The position numbers were made by a program, and so were the translations under genes. Shown piece after piece: positions 1-8,737 of a stretch of DNA of 64,000 nucleotides. Source of the DNA: Dendrolimus kikuchii (lineage: Eukaryota > Arthropoda > Insecta > Lepidoptera > Lasiocampidae); assembly GCA_019925095.2 (NCBI GenBank), contig CM034408.1, positions 4,341,001 through 4,405,000 on the forward strand, given 5' to 3'. The stretch's first letter is position 1; each line of letters opens with the position of its first letter. The notes beneath the pieces were generated by a model, which saw only the letters and a list, made by a program, of their open reading frames with translations, was not told the DNA's origin and made no database searches.

Positions 1-283
1 TACAATTTCTTGCGTTGGGGCGGCCTGTCGTAAGAGGCGACTTAACAACCCACAGCCAGGTGGTAGGGCATTTGCCCGACTGGATGGCTACCAGTCTAGT
101 GTTTTGCCAAAACAACCTTGCGTTGTGTTCCAGCATTAGTGACCAGATTCCAGTCTACCTTAAGAGAGCAGCAGCGCATTTGTAGCACCTTTGGTGTTGC
201 AAATGTCCATAGGCGATGGTACCCGCTTTCCATCAAGAGGGCCATCTGCCTGTCTGCTGAACTCCTGCAATAAAAAAAATAAA
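1..283 (+). repeat. Family X poly(A) retroposon, cut by window edge
   Basis: The sequence matches at least six other copies here (7199, 21597, 30588, 31262, 32281, 37823). It carries the family landmarks CCTGTCGTAAGAGGCGAC near the left and CTGAACTCCTGCAATAAAAAAAA at the right, so the sense strand is plus. The 5' end with the usual GTGCAGGAACGGAGAAAG lies outside the window. The last ~100 bp resemble the end of a LINE frame (VANVHRR then stop) plus its 3' UTR, so X may be a 5'-truncated LINE end or a SINE with a LINE-derived tail. Confidence 0.8.
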
Positions 284-289
284 CTTTTC

Positions 290-2190
290 CAAAAATTTAT
301 CTTGTAAGATAATACGATGTATAGTTTATACGCTACGTTTAATTACGTCCACTATGTTTACCTACTGTTTAGTTATGGAATTTTAAAAATATGTAAAAAA
401 AACTACTCAAATTACTACTATTAATTATAGTTATGTTGTTGAAATCAGTTTAACAAAATGCACCAGTTCAAAAGACAAAGTGGAGGGAGTCATCTCGTCT
501 TTACTACTTCAAATGCTTATATTTCACACCTGTTTTCTTTTGCAAGCGGGCGTTTTCTGCCACTCGACGACGTAGCGCCTATTTTGCGTGCATCTCCCAC
601 CTTTATAACAATCAATAAAGAGCATCGTCCTAATTTTTAAAACCCGACTATTAGTATAAGACCATGTAAGTCGAAAAAAGACTCGGTTAACTGTGTGGTG
701 GCCACCCCTAATCTTGGTTTCCCCATCTTATCATACCCTTGTCTAGCGCCATATAGATTACATCTTTGTATTAAGTTTCATCCCTATAAAACCCAATCAT
801 TTTCTAGAAAAGTAACTGACCTGATAGTAACGTTTTTACCAAAATACTACTTCAGGTAGTTTCAGGCAAATATAAATGAGAAGTTAAGGCACTTCGCATC
901 AGTACTACCTGTACGTATCCGCTTATCATTACTAAAGAAGTCCTATCTGAAACCAGGACGCTCTAGCTCTAGCCATAGCTTAAGGCTTAAGGGGGCGAAG
1001 CGATAACCTCGCTGTCTCGATACGCGGTCTACAATGTAAATTTAGTACGCGATCCCGAACACCAGTTCCTAGAGTACATCACTTAGGGACGCGCTATTAC
1101 GCGCTATAAAACTCGATTGTTTCGATTGTTCAAACATCGTGATGACTATCGATTGTAATAATTCGTAGTCGTTGGTATCGAGTTTGTCTCTCTTGCGATT
1201 TACTGCTCTCGTTTGCCGGCCGGCGGCCAAGACGGATTACAAAACGTGCTGTGTCAATTTTAATTATATAATAATTAGAATTAAAAATAAGAAGATGGAA
1301 CTAAAACAAGTTGTGGTGTGTGCAAATATATTATTTTAATTTTATTCATTTTAATTTTATAATACAATCTAATTGACACAGTGAGATACAAAGGGACAAT
1401 TATATATTCAATAGAAAACAACCTGTAGGGACACTTGCTAAACTAAAAAGTTCTTAACACTCTTAAAAAACGCTATAAATTGAGAATTATTCGAGAAAAA
1501 CGCTAAAAACACATTAAAAATAAAAGATAAATTTCATTATTATAAATAGTTGTCTTGTGACGATTACATTCCGATATACGTCGATATTTCAGCAAAGGAT
1601 AATAACTGTAAAAGCGTAAAATATGGCGCTAAACGCTAAATATTTTTTTTGGGCGTTAACATAGACGAAAAAGCGCAAAGTTGGTACCAGTGAGTCAAAT
1701 AAGTGGACTCGATTGAATCGAATAAGATCTCGATTCTTTAGTCCAATAGCGAGTTTTGTGTTCGATAGCAGGTGGCTCGATATCGATTTGTTCTATTTTC
1801 CGACTGTTTAATCATCTTGGAATCGCCCATCACTAGCGCACTTACTAATAATATTTATGTATTAAAGGAAGTTGCTCTCGTTATTATCGTTGAACTATTC
1901 TATATATTATAATCTGTTTGATTAATGCTTTTGTCATAAATATAAATAATACATACCAAAAGATACAAAAGACAATCAACCATATCAAAATAAAGAGAAA
2001 CACAAAACTGATTAGAAACCCAAAAAATAATGTGTTCTACAACACTAATACTTATTTGTTGTTTACTATAACTACTTTTAAAGTCGGTGCCAATTAAATT
2101 GTAAACTCGTTGTCCTAACACCTTTTTTCAAACTCGGTTAAAAATAAATACAAAATTAAAAGCTTAGCTATAGTTTCTAAATCAATTTAA
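290..2190. other. A/T-rich stretch without recognisable gene
   Basis: No convincing coding region is seen; the 60-codon frame at 458-640 has no family motif. The inverted motif TGTGTCAATT/AATTGACACA at about 1249 and 1381 could be the ends of a ~130-bp MITE, but no clear target duplication supports this. Confidence 0.5.
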
Positions 2191-2277
2191 TCTATATATT
2201 AATACGTGAAGCAAAAACTTTGTACCCCTTTTTACGAAAATTGCGCGAACGGAGAAGTATGAAATTTCGCACACTTA

Positions 2278-2515
2278 TACTAATATATAAAGCTGAAGAG
2301 TTTGTTTGTTTGTTTGCTTGAACGCGCTAATCTTAGGAACTACTGGTATGATTTAAAAAATTATTACAGTATTAGATAGCCCATTTATCGAGGAAGGCTA
2401 TAGGCTATATATAATTACGCTAAAACCAATAGGAGCGGAGCACCAATAAAGAATATTTCAATATCGGGGGGTTTTTTAACTAATCCTCGCGGACGAAGTC
2501 GCTGGCAGATGCTAG
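2278..2515 (+). mobile_element. Nested Helitron-like element
   Basis: It interrupts the family-Z host between ...CACTTA and TAGTTTATAT, as shown by the uninterrupted copy at 19417-19802. It starts ACTAATATATAAAGCTGAAG and ends with the hairpin-forming CGCGGACGAAGTCGC followed by GCAGATGCTAG before a T. It is closely related to the element at 44005-44256. The extreme 5' TC is not visible, so the exact left end is uncertain by a few bases. Confidence 0.7.
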
Positions 2516-2566
2516 TAGTTTATATAGAGAAGAAGCGACGAATACTAATGTATTTTTTATAATTAT

Positions 2567-3276
2567 TAGGGATGGGCCGAAATTCGTTTCACATTCGGTT
2601 TGTCCGAATTTCGGCAGCTTGAGCCGAACTTCGGCATTCGACCGACATTCGGTTTGAATGCCGAATTCGGACCAAGAAAAAAGTAAAATACCTACTTAAA
2701 CTATTTTGACTGAAATTCATAGAAATCATATCTATCATAACCGTAAAATAAAATTAGGCCTTTATATACTTATGGTCATTAATATTAGTTAGGAACATGT
2801 AAACCTTAACTTGCAATATGATAAATATTAAATAAAGTTAGTTCTTAATTGAGTCTTTGCCTAATTAAATAGACATCAAATTAAAACAAAAATGAAATAA
2901 ACTTATTATTCCTCTAACAAACATCAGTAAGTAGTGTAACTGCTTAATTCTAATGCGTCTCTTGAATGAAAAAAAAGCACTTATAAGGGACATCAGCAAT
3001 TATAACTTTAATTTTGTTTGAAATCATTTTTTTACGAACTAAACATTAAGAATTTAGAATCGAAGGTCTAAATCTATTCTTTTATCCACCTACTTGTACT
3101 TAAAATTTATTAGAGGCAGGTGTAAAAACGCCAACGATTCGGCGTTATCAAGTCACGACGTGTCGCTTTCGAGAAAGCGTAGCGAAATCAAACCATAGTT
3201 CGGCCGAACTTTTTGTTTTAACCGAATGTTCGGCCGAAATTCGTATTCGGTTCAAACTAAATTCGGCCCATCCCTA
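2567..3276. mobile_element. hAT-type MITE with 8-bp target duplication
   Basis: It has terminal inverted repeats TAGGGATGGGCCGAA...TTCGGCCCATCCCTA and is flanked by the direct repeat ATAATTAT at 2559-2566 and 3277-3284. An 8-bp duplication and a TAGGGATGGGC-type terminus are hallmarks of the hAT superfamily. The interior has no transposase frame. The first 110 bp and last 100 bp are dense in CGAA/TTCGG motifs in both orientations, which look like subterminal transposase-binding repeats. Confidence 0.85.
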
Positions 3277-3465
3277 ATAATTATGCATAAAAATACATTA
3301 AATCAATAAAAAACATTTTACACACACTACCATGTATTTGACACACACACGCATATATACTCTGTTGTATATTGTTGCCTTGGCGAAATCTGTGATTATA
3401 GAAGTATATATAGTCTTTGACAAGGAATTATTATGGTCGAATTTCGACCACGGGCGACCACTAGT

Positions 3466-4094
3466 ATCTATAATTGCTTATCAAACTGTTTAACATGTCT
3501 GATTTATTAATAGAAAATACATAGAAACCTAAGAGCAAAACATTTAAATGCTATACAAAGGCTAAGTTATTCTTAACTACACCATACAACTTTGGCAACT
3601 TATAAAACAGACGTAATCCATAAACTAGGCAGAAAATGGCGTCCAAGCCCAACTTAGTATCTTCTCTAATAAATAGTATAATAATCAAGTAATGTTACAG
3701 TTGAATGTTATCAACTTAAGATAAAAGATGGCGATAGTTTGAATATTTATCACTATTCAAATTAATAACTTATTTATTTATTTATATCTATATAATAAAT
3801 CTGTGGAGAAGTCGAGTTTGTACATTGAATTTAAGTAAAAACTAAAATAATCAGTGGTGCTAATATGGATCAGCAGATTTCGAAAATGTAATTTTGAAGA
3901 TTTTTGTCTGTCTGTCTATTAGAGGGCCACATGAAAAGTATTGAATGAATTTAAATTAAACTCGGCAAGGTGCTAGTTTATACCCCGGGTCAGAACTTAG
4001 AATGCTTTTTATTCCCGTGGATGACGTCGTATCCGCGGGATAATAATAATAAATTGGCACACACACACACCCCCACATACACACACATATATAT
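3466..4094. other. A/T-rich stretch ending in a CA microsatellite
   Basis: No gene is seen. From about 3790 to 4040 the sequence has the look of a degraded non-autonomous transposon and ends in an imperfect palindrome around CCCGTGGAT...ATCCGCGGG (4013-4040). A (CA)n tract with interruptions runs from about 4057 to 4090, next to the solo LTR. Confidence 0.4.
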
Positions 4095-4604
4095 TGTTAC
4101 GACCTAGACGACGACAAAGACAAATTCACACCTGCATACCTGTAGACACACATTTTATTACCTTTCGGCATTTGGACTTCTTTTGTTTACTTTGTGTTTA
4201 AAATTTGTGATTAAAAAACAGCCCATTGTGTATTGTAATCTTTCACGGCCTATTGATGTATTGTGATCACTGCCAGGTGTCTTGGATTTAAAAGTACAAA
4301 CTGATTCTAAGAAATTCGGTCACGCGGCCGGGCAGACATACTGCATCTGTGCAGTACAAAGCAATGCCTCAATGGAGAGATGAGGCAGTCGAGCGATAAC
4401 CACAAGCGAAGCAAGACTTGTGTACATTCGGTAATCCTTTTAGTGTCGGACTTTGCGCGTGTTATCGAATTACGATCTTCTGCATTACGTTTGGACTTGT
4501 TGCGTTCGGTTATATTTTACTTTTGTTATACGTGTTTGTATAGTTCTAATAAACTCTATAATAATTCCAACGGCATTTTAACTCGAGTCTTGCGGCTCGT
4601 AACA
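4095..4604 (+). mobile_element. Solo LTR, family L copy 1
   Basis: A 510-bp unit begins TGTTACGACC and ends GGCTCGTAACA, the TG...CA ends of an LTR. It is flanked on both sides by ATAT, consistent with a 4-bp target duplication, although the site lies in an AT-rich microsatellite. An AATAAA signal (in TTCTAATAAACT near 4543-4552) lies near the 3' end. Copies at 37280 and 52884 match along the length, with a 3' part at 22992. No internal coding region adjoins it, so it is best read as a solo LTR left by recombination. Confidence 0.7.
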
Positions 4605-4839
4605 ATATATACATACACAAATACAGACAGTTCGCACGCACACACACCTACAAACACACACACATTACTGTAGAACAATAAAATTATATAAGCTAGTTCA
4701 CATAGACCATTTGGCTTTGTTATCATCTTATATTATTTATTAACTGTTTTAGGTACTACCGTTGCATTTCACTAACAAATACGTCGGGTTTATAATGACG
4801 CGTATGAAGATTCGCGAGAAGATGTAAGTCTATAAAACT

Positions 4840-5212
4840 ATTGTGCCGATTGCGATGCGGTTTCTGCTTATCGACAGCAAATTCTTAAACTTAAAATCTG
4901 CGCTACTTTTTATCCCGGGAATTTTTCTGGGAATTATTTAAAATGGGCAATTTATAAAAAATAGAATTCCCATGGGAATTTTTCACTGATCGATAGCAGA
5001 TCTGATGTAATACAATGTGTGATATTTTTATCCCGGGAATTTTCCCGGGCGCGGTTTTCAGTTGTTCAGGTGCATAAAAATTAGCTTATTTCGGTACAGT
5101 TTACACTAAAATAATAGCTTTCATTATTTTTTTAATGTTGCGGTACTTTGTGTCCCGGTAATCGGGAATTTAAAGTCAAGCGTGGACGAAGTCGCGGGCA
5201 TTATAGTTATAG
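4840..5212 (+). repeat. Degraded transposon of the TCCCGGGAA type (family W)
   Basis: Repeated TATCCCGGGAA-type motifs lead to GTGGACGAAGTCGCGGGCA, a Helitron-like 3' hairpin. The reverse complement recurs at about 58095-58405, with partial relatives near 22690-22860. No coding frame is present and the terminal CTAG is not preserved here. Confidence 0.5.
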
Positions 5213-5214
5213 AC

Positions 5215-5755
5215 ATCAAATTGAAGTATTCTTCTGTAATTTCAACTTGTTCAAAATGTTATTGGATTGTTACTTTTATTAGATGCCTCATATTAAATGT
5301 CCGTTTAAAAACAAATATCTATAACTTTTATAAAGTTTCATAAGACTATATCTTTTTTTTTTAACAATTCTACGGACTCGAGTTCCGTACGCTTTTTTAC
5401 AACTTAATTTCTATGAAAGTTTTTTGAGTTCATACACGCTTATTGTTTATTGTTGTTACTGTGTGTGACATTAATTTACTGATTCCTATGTTGTGGTGTA
5501 CTTTAAGAATAACTTATTATATTAATTTATTCTAATTTTAATACTAAACTTATAATAATGTAGAGTGTATCTGTTACATGCTGATGTTGTGAGGAAGTGC
5601 ATGTGCAGTGTGTGCCTTATGTCTATACCTATATATATTATCTTAACTAGTGCCATGTGTGTTGTTTTTCCTTTCTGTGCCTAGGTTATTAATTTATAGG
5701 CTCTTCGTGTGTCTTGGTTTGTTTGTGAAGTGTGCGTGTAATGCAATGCGGTGGT
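5215..5755. other. A/T-rich stretch, nothing recognised
   Basis: No coding motif, terminal repeat or family match is seen between the family-W repeat and the LINE end that follows. Confidence 0.4.
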
Positions 5756-5775
5756 AGTTCTAGAGACTGTAACTC

Positions 5776-6006
5776 TTGAAACCACCTCCCTTCCATCATC
5801 GGACAACCAGACGCACCGGCATGCGGCACCGATATATGGTGGATATTGCACCTATGAGAACGAAGCGCTTTCCATCTAGCTTCTTCATACGCACCGCAAA
5901 GGAGTGGAACTCATTGCCGGAGTCTGTCTTTCCCGATACTTATAACCTGGGTGTCTTCAAGTCCCGTGTGAATAGGTACCTTCTACGTAAGCATACTCCA
6001 TCTTAG
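5776..6006 (+). pseudogene. C-terminal end of a poly(A) LINE reverse transcriptase ORF
   Basis: The 76-codon frame ends in a typical LINE C-terminus: the segment [16 protein letters not shown] followed by a [15 protein letters not shown] run resembles the last ~60 residues of lepidopteran LINE ORF2 proteins. It is followed by a short 3' UTR and a poly(A) tract (AATAAAAAAAA, about 6050-6059), as expected for a 5'-truncated retrotransposed copy. No RT catalytic motif is included. Assignment to a clade from this short end is uncertain. Confidence 0.7.
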
Positions 6007-6120
6007 ACCACATAAGGCGAGATTGTGGTCAACTGCGAACCTATACTACAATAAAAAAAAGTCTCAACAGATTTCCATGAAAATTTTAAGGGAAAGTTTT
6101 AACTTATTTTAAATTTTCTC

Positions 6121-6272
6121 ATACATACATAACTTCACGCCAGTTCCCTTACGGGGTAGGCATAGACAGCATAGCGGCATTCAGGCTTATTCTTACACAC
6201 CTCACTTGCTTCTTTGACATTCATAACTCTTGTCATGCACGCTCGTCTGTTCTTAAAGCTCCTGACATTCAA
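6121..6272 (-). mobile_element. LINE-A 3' fragment with 12-bp target duplication
   Basis: On the minus strand it encodes the tail end of the LINE-A ORF (residues like MTRVMNVKEASEVC) and ends in a short TATG-repeat tail. It is flanked by TTAAATTTTCTC at 6109-6120 and 6273-6284. The frame carries substitutions, including ACGGGG where the other copies read GCGGGG. Confidence 0.85.
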
Positions 6273-6624
6273 TTAAATTTTCTCGTATGTTCTATTTCGA
6301 GTTTTTGCACTATTCGCAAGATTTGAATTGAAAGTCATACGCCACGTTCCCACGTCTTACTTACTGATTAAAATTTGAGATAAGCTCTCACATAATGTCA
6401 AATTTCTAGTAATAGTAAGGCAAGTAAATGATTGGTAAAATATAGGAACCAACTGTAAGTCCCAGGCGAACCAACGGCTACAGCTAGTCTTACCTAAATC
6501 ATTTGACGCTTTGATAACCATCTCTGAGTTTTATGTTTAGTTGTGGAGTATCATTAAAGTTCTTAAAAGACTATTTTTCATTTAAACTATTGAAGTTTAA
6601 AAAAGTGTTAATTACTATTCATAT

Positions 6625-6735
6625 ATACATACTTATTATCACTCATGTTTCCCATATGGCGTAGGCATAGACGATGAACCTCCGATTGCGACGATCTTTC
6701 GCCTCATCCACTTTCATCAATCTGTTCATAATCTA
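6625..6735 (-). repeat. Diverged LINE-A-related 3' end
   Basis: The minus strand reads approximately MNRLMKVDEAKD then a run ending in YAYA, parallel to LINE-A's MTRVMNVKEASE...VRAYPA. A related copy lies at about 44585-44690. No tail or target duplication was found. Confidence 0.45.
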
Positions 6736-6829
6736 TATTCATTCTATACAAATAAATAAAATTGAAGTGTCTGTTTGTAATGTCAAAATAAAAGATTTTT
6801 GCTAAATACATATGAAAGCATACACGGTA

Positions 6830-7065
6830 CTTATATAAAAAAACCAATTTTTAATGTTTTACCTGTTTGTCTGGCTGTTTGTTCCGGCTGGCCTCTGAAA
6901 CGGCTGGATCGATTTTGACGGGACTTTCACTGGTAGATAGGTGATGTTATAAAGAGTAATTTAGGCTATTTTTATTTTAGAAAAAATAATTGAAAGGCGG
7001 AAGGCAAATTCAATTAAATTAAAATAAATTTAACGCGGACGAAGTTGCGGGTGACAGCGAGTTGT
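6830..7065 (+). repeat. Helitron-like fragment
   Basis: The motifs CTGTTTGTCTGGCTG and GGCTGGATCGATTTTGACGG lead to AACGCGGACGAAGTTGCGGG. This resembles the 3' hairpin of the elements at 2278 and 44005. The CTAG end is missing, so it is degraded or truncated. Confidence 0.45.
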
Positions 7066-7198
7066 TATTAATATTAAGGAATAAATGAAATTCATTAAAG
7101 AAATTAAAGTTGAACTAAATGAATGAATGAATGCTATTGTTCACCATAAACTTAAACCGAGACCATTAATATGAATCCATTTGCATCAGAACACATAT

Positions 7199-7510
7199 AT
7201 CCGTGCAGGAACGGAGAAAGAATACAATTTCCTGCGGCCGGGCGACCTGTCGTAAGAGGCGACAAAACAACCTACAGCCACCTGGTAGGGCATTTGCCCA
7301 ACTGGATGGCTACCACCCCTGGTCTAAAGTATGTCGCCATAACAACCTTGAGTTGTGTTCCGGCATTACTTACCAGGTTCCAGTCTCCCTTAACAGAGCA
7401 GCAGCGCATTTGTAGTACCTTTGGTGTTGCAAATGTCCACAGGCGATCGTAACCGCTTTCTATCAAATGAGTCGTCTGCCTGTCTGCTGAACTCCTGCAA
7501 GAAAAAAAGA
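7199..7510 (+). repeat. Family X poly(A) retroposon
   Basis: A near full-length copy runs from ATCCGTGCAGGAACGGAG to CTCCTGCAAGAAAAAAAG. A 93-codon frame (7171-7452) overlaps it and ends in STFGVANVHRRS then a stop, which parallels the C-terminus of the LINE fragments at 16995-17145 and 18960-19300. The copy sits next to a CR1-like 3' UTR fragment at 7511. Confidence 0.8.
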
Positions 7511-7570
7511 ACAATGGGCGGCCTTATCGCTTATAGCGATCTCTTCCAGGCAACCCGGTATCCAAGGAGA
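7511..7570 (-). repeat. CR1-like LINE 3' UTR fragment
   Basis: The minus strand carries CCTGGAAGAGATCGCT and a hairpin-forming AGCGATAAG motif, also found in the 3' UTR at 43110-43165. It is useful as the unoccupied equivalent of the LTR element's target site: here GGCGGCCTTATCGC is continuous. Confidence 0.6.
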
Positions 7571-7571
7571 C

Positions 7572-8227
7572 TTTAAAAGAAAAATTAAACAGTATTTAGT
7601 GGGTGAAATCTTCAAAGTAGGACTACGTTTTAACGCTATTAAGCGCGGTTAATATCTTTATTTTGACGTTTAGGCCTGTTTTCAGTATCAGTAGCTTTTC
7701 ATTAAAACTAAAAAAACTTAAGAAAATAGTATCTTCAAAGTAATTTTTTAATCTAAGTGGACATTTTATTCACTACACAGTGGGTACAAAACTGAATAAA
7801 TATCGAATTTTAACTAGGAAGAGTCTTTTCATATTGTAACGTGATATAGAAGTTTGTAATATCTTTGTCATATTTAAGATAATATTGTTAAATATTAAGA
7901 TTATAGAACTCTTTACATAATAAAGATGGGCGATTTGTTTGTTTGTGGAACGGTATAATGATAACTTATCAAGTGATCTGAAAACTCCATTACAGAATAT
8001 TTGTAAGAATATATCTAAATATGATATTGTTTGATATCGAAATACCTCGGTGTGTAATATAATTGTGGAAAGAACCTGTGACAAGACACCGCTATTCTAA
8101 CTGGAATGACTCACGTGACTATCTAAGCCAGTGCTTGTCAAACTTTTTCATAGTACTCACTTAGTATGTATAAATATTTAGCCGTTATATTAAATATACG
8201 CAATCGGTACATTTTAAGAGAAAAACC
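7572..8227. other. A/T-rich stretch, nothing recognised
   Basis: No family match or credible coding frame is seen; the frames at 7773-8084 and 8138-8356 are low-complexity A/T reading frames without motifs. Confidence 0.4.
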
Positions 8228-8391
8228 AAGAAATATTTTCTTACTTAGATAGATAGATAACACTTTATTCCTCGTGTGAAATTTAGTATTATCCGTATTT
8301 GGATAGATAGATAACACTTTATTGCTCACTAAATATACATTTTCAAAAATACACAATTACAATATTGTCATGATAAAAACAATAGACGGCC
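8228..8391 (-). repeat. LINE 3' UTR piece with TATC-type tails, left of the LTR element
   Basis: The motif GATAGATAGATAACACTTTATT occurs twice (about 8250 and 8303). On the minus strand it reads AATAAAGTGTTATCTATC, like a LINE 3' end with a short tandem tail. The continuation CGGCCTTATAGC... resumes at 14085 beyond the LTR retrotransposon, so the two pieces were one fragment before insertion. Confidence 0.55.
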
Positions 8392-8571
8392 TGTAGGAGC
8401 TGTAAGGCACGGTGTAATACCTAACTATGAAGTACACACTGGCTCGGCAATGCCCACGTATCTCACGTACGCCCGTCCACTCCCGCCCGAGGCTCTCGTG
8501 ACAGTGACGTTTTGCTTACCAACACATGGACACACGAGACAGCGTATGTATGCTATACCGCATACACTACA
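8392..8571 (-). repeat. 3' LTR of the Ty3/gypsy element
   Basis: 180 bp, TG...CA ends, apparently identical to the repeat at 13905-14084. It is unusually short for a gypsy LTR but within the range of Mag-like elements. Confidence 0.95.
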
Positions 8572-8581
8572 TCCCTCCCTT
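8572..8581 (-). promoter_or_regulatory. Polypurine tract (plus-strand primer)
   Basis: On the coding (minus) strand the ten bases AAGGGAGGGA directly precede the 3' LTR, the expected position of the plus-strand primer. Confidence 0.8.
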
Positions 8582-8737
8582 GAGGATAAATTGGAAAATG
8601 ACAACAAAGAATCTTGAAATTGAATCATTATTTATTACTATAAAGATGGGTATCCAACCCTTGCAAGTTTTATGTACGAACAATTGTAACATATTATTAT
8701 TATTAGAATCAAGTAATCATCGAATCTCAGTTTTCAT

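Larger units (their letters stand above)
2191..3464 (+). mobile_element. Helitron-like element copy 1 (family Z), with two nested insertions
   Basis: It begins TCTATATATTAATACGTGAA directly after a host A and ends in CTAG directly before a host T, as Helitrons do. A short hairpin (TGGTCG/CGACCA) lies just upstream of the CTAG. Three further copies (19417, 20620, 46882) share its body, including the start GTGAAGCAAAAACTTTGTAC. No Rep/helicase frame is present, so it is non-autonomous. The intact body of about 385 bp is interrupted by a second Helitron at 2278-2515 and a hAT MITE at 2567-3276. Confidence 0.75.

Noticed and set aside
458..640. 60-codon open frame as a small gene
   Set aside because: No motif, no context and no splice-like structure; expected by chance in this much DNA.
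1249..1381. Small MITE with TGTGTCAATT inverted ends
   Set aside because: The inverted match is about 10 bp and no target duplication is evident, so chance or a hairpin is as likely.
7773..8356. A/T-rich open frames on the minus strand
   Set aside because: Composition-driven frames rich in Ile, Tyr and Leu with no family resemblance.
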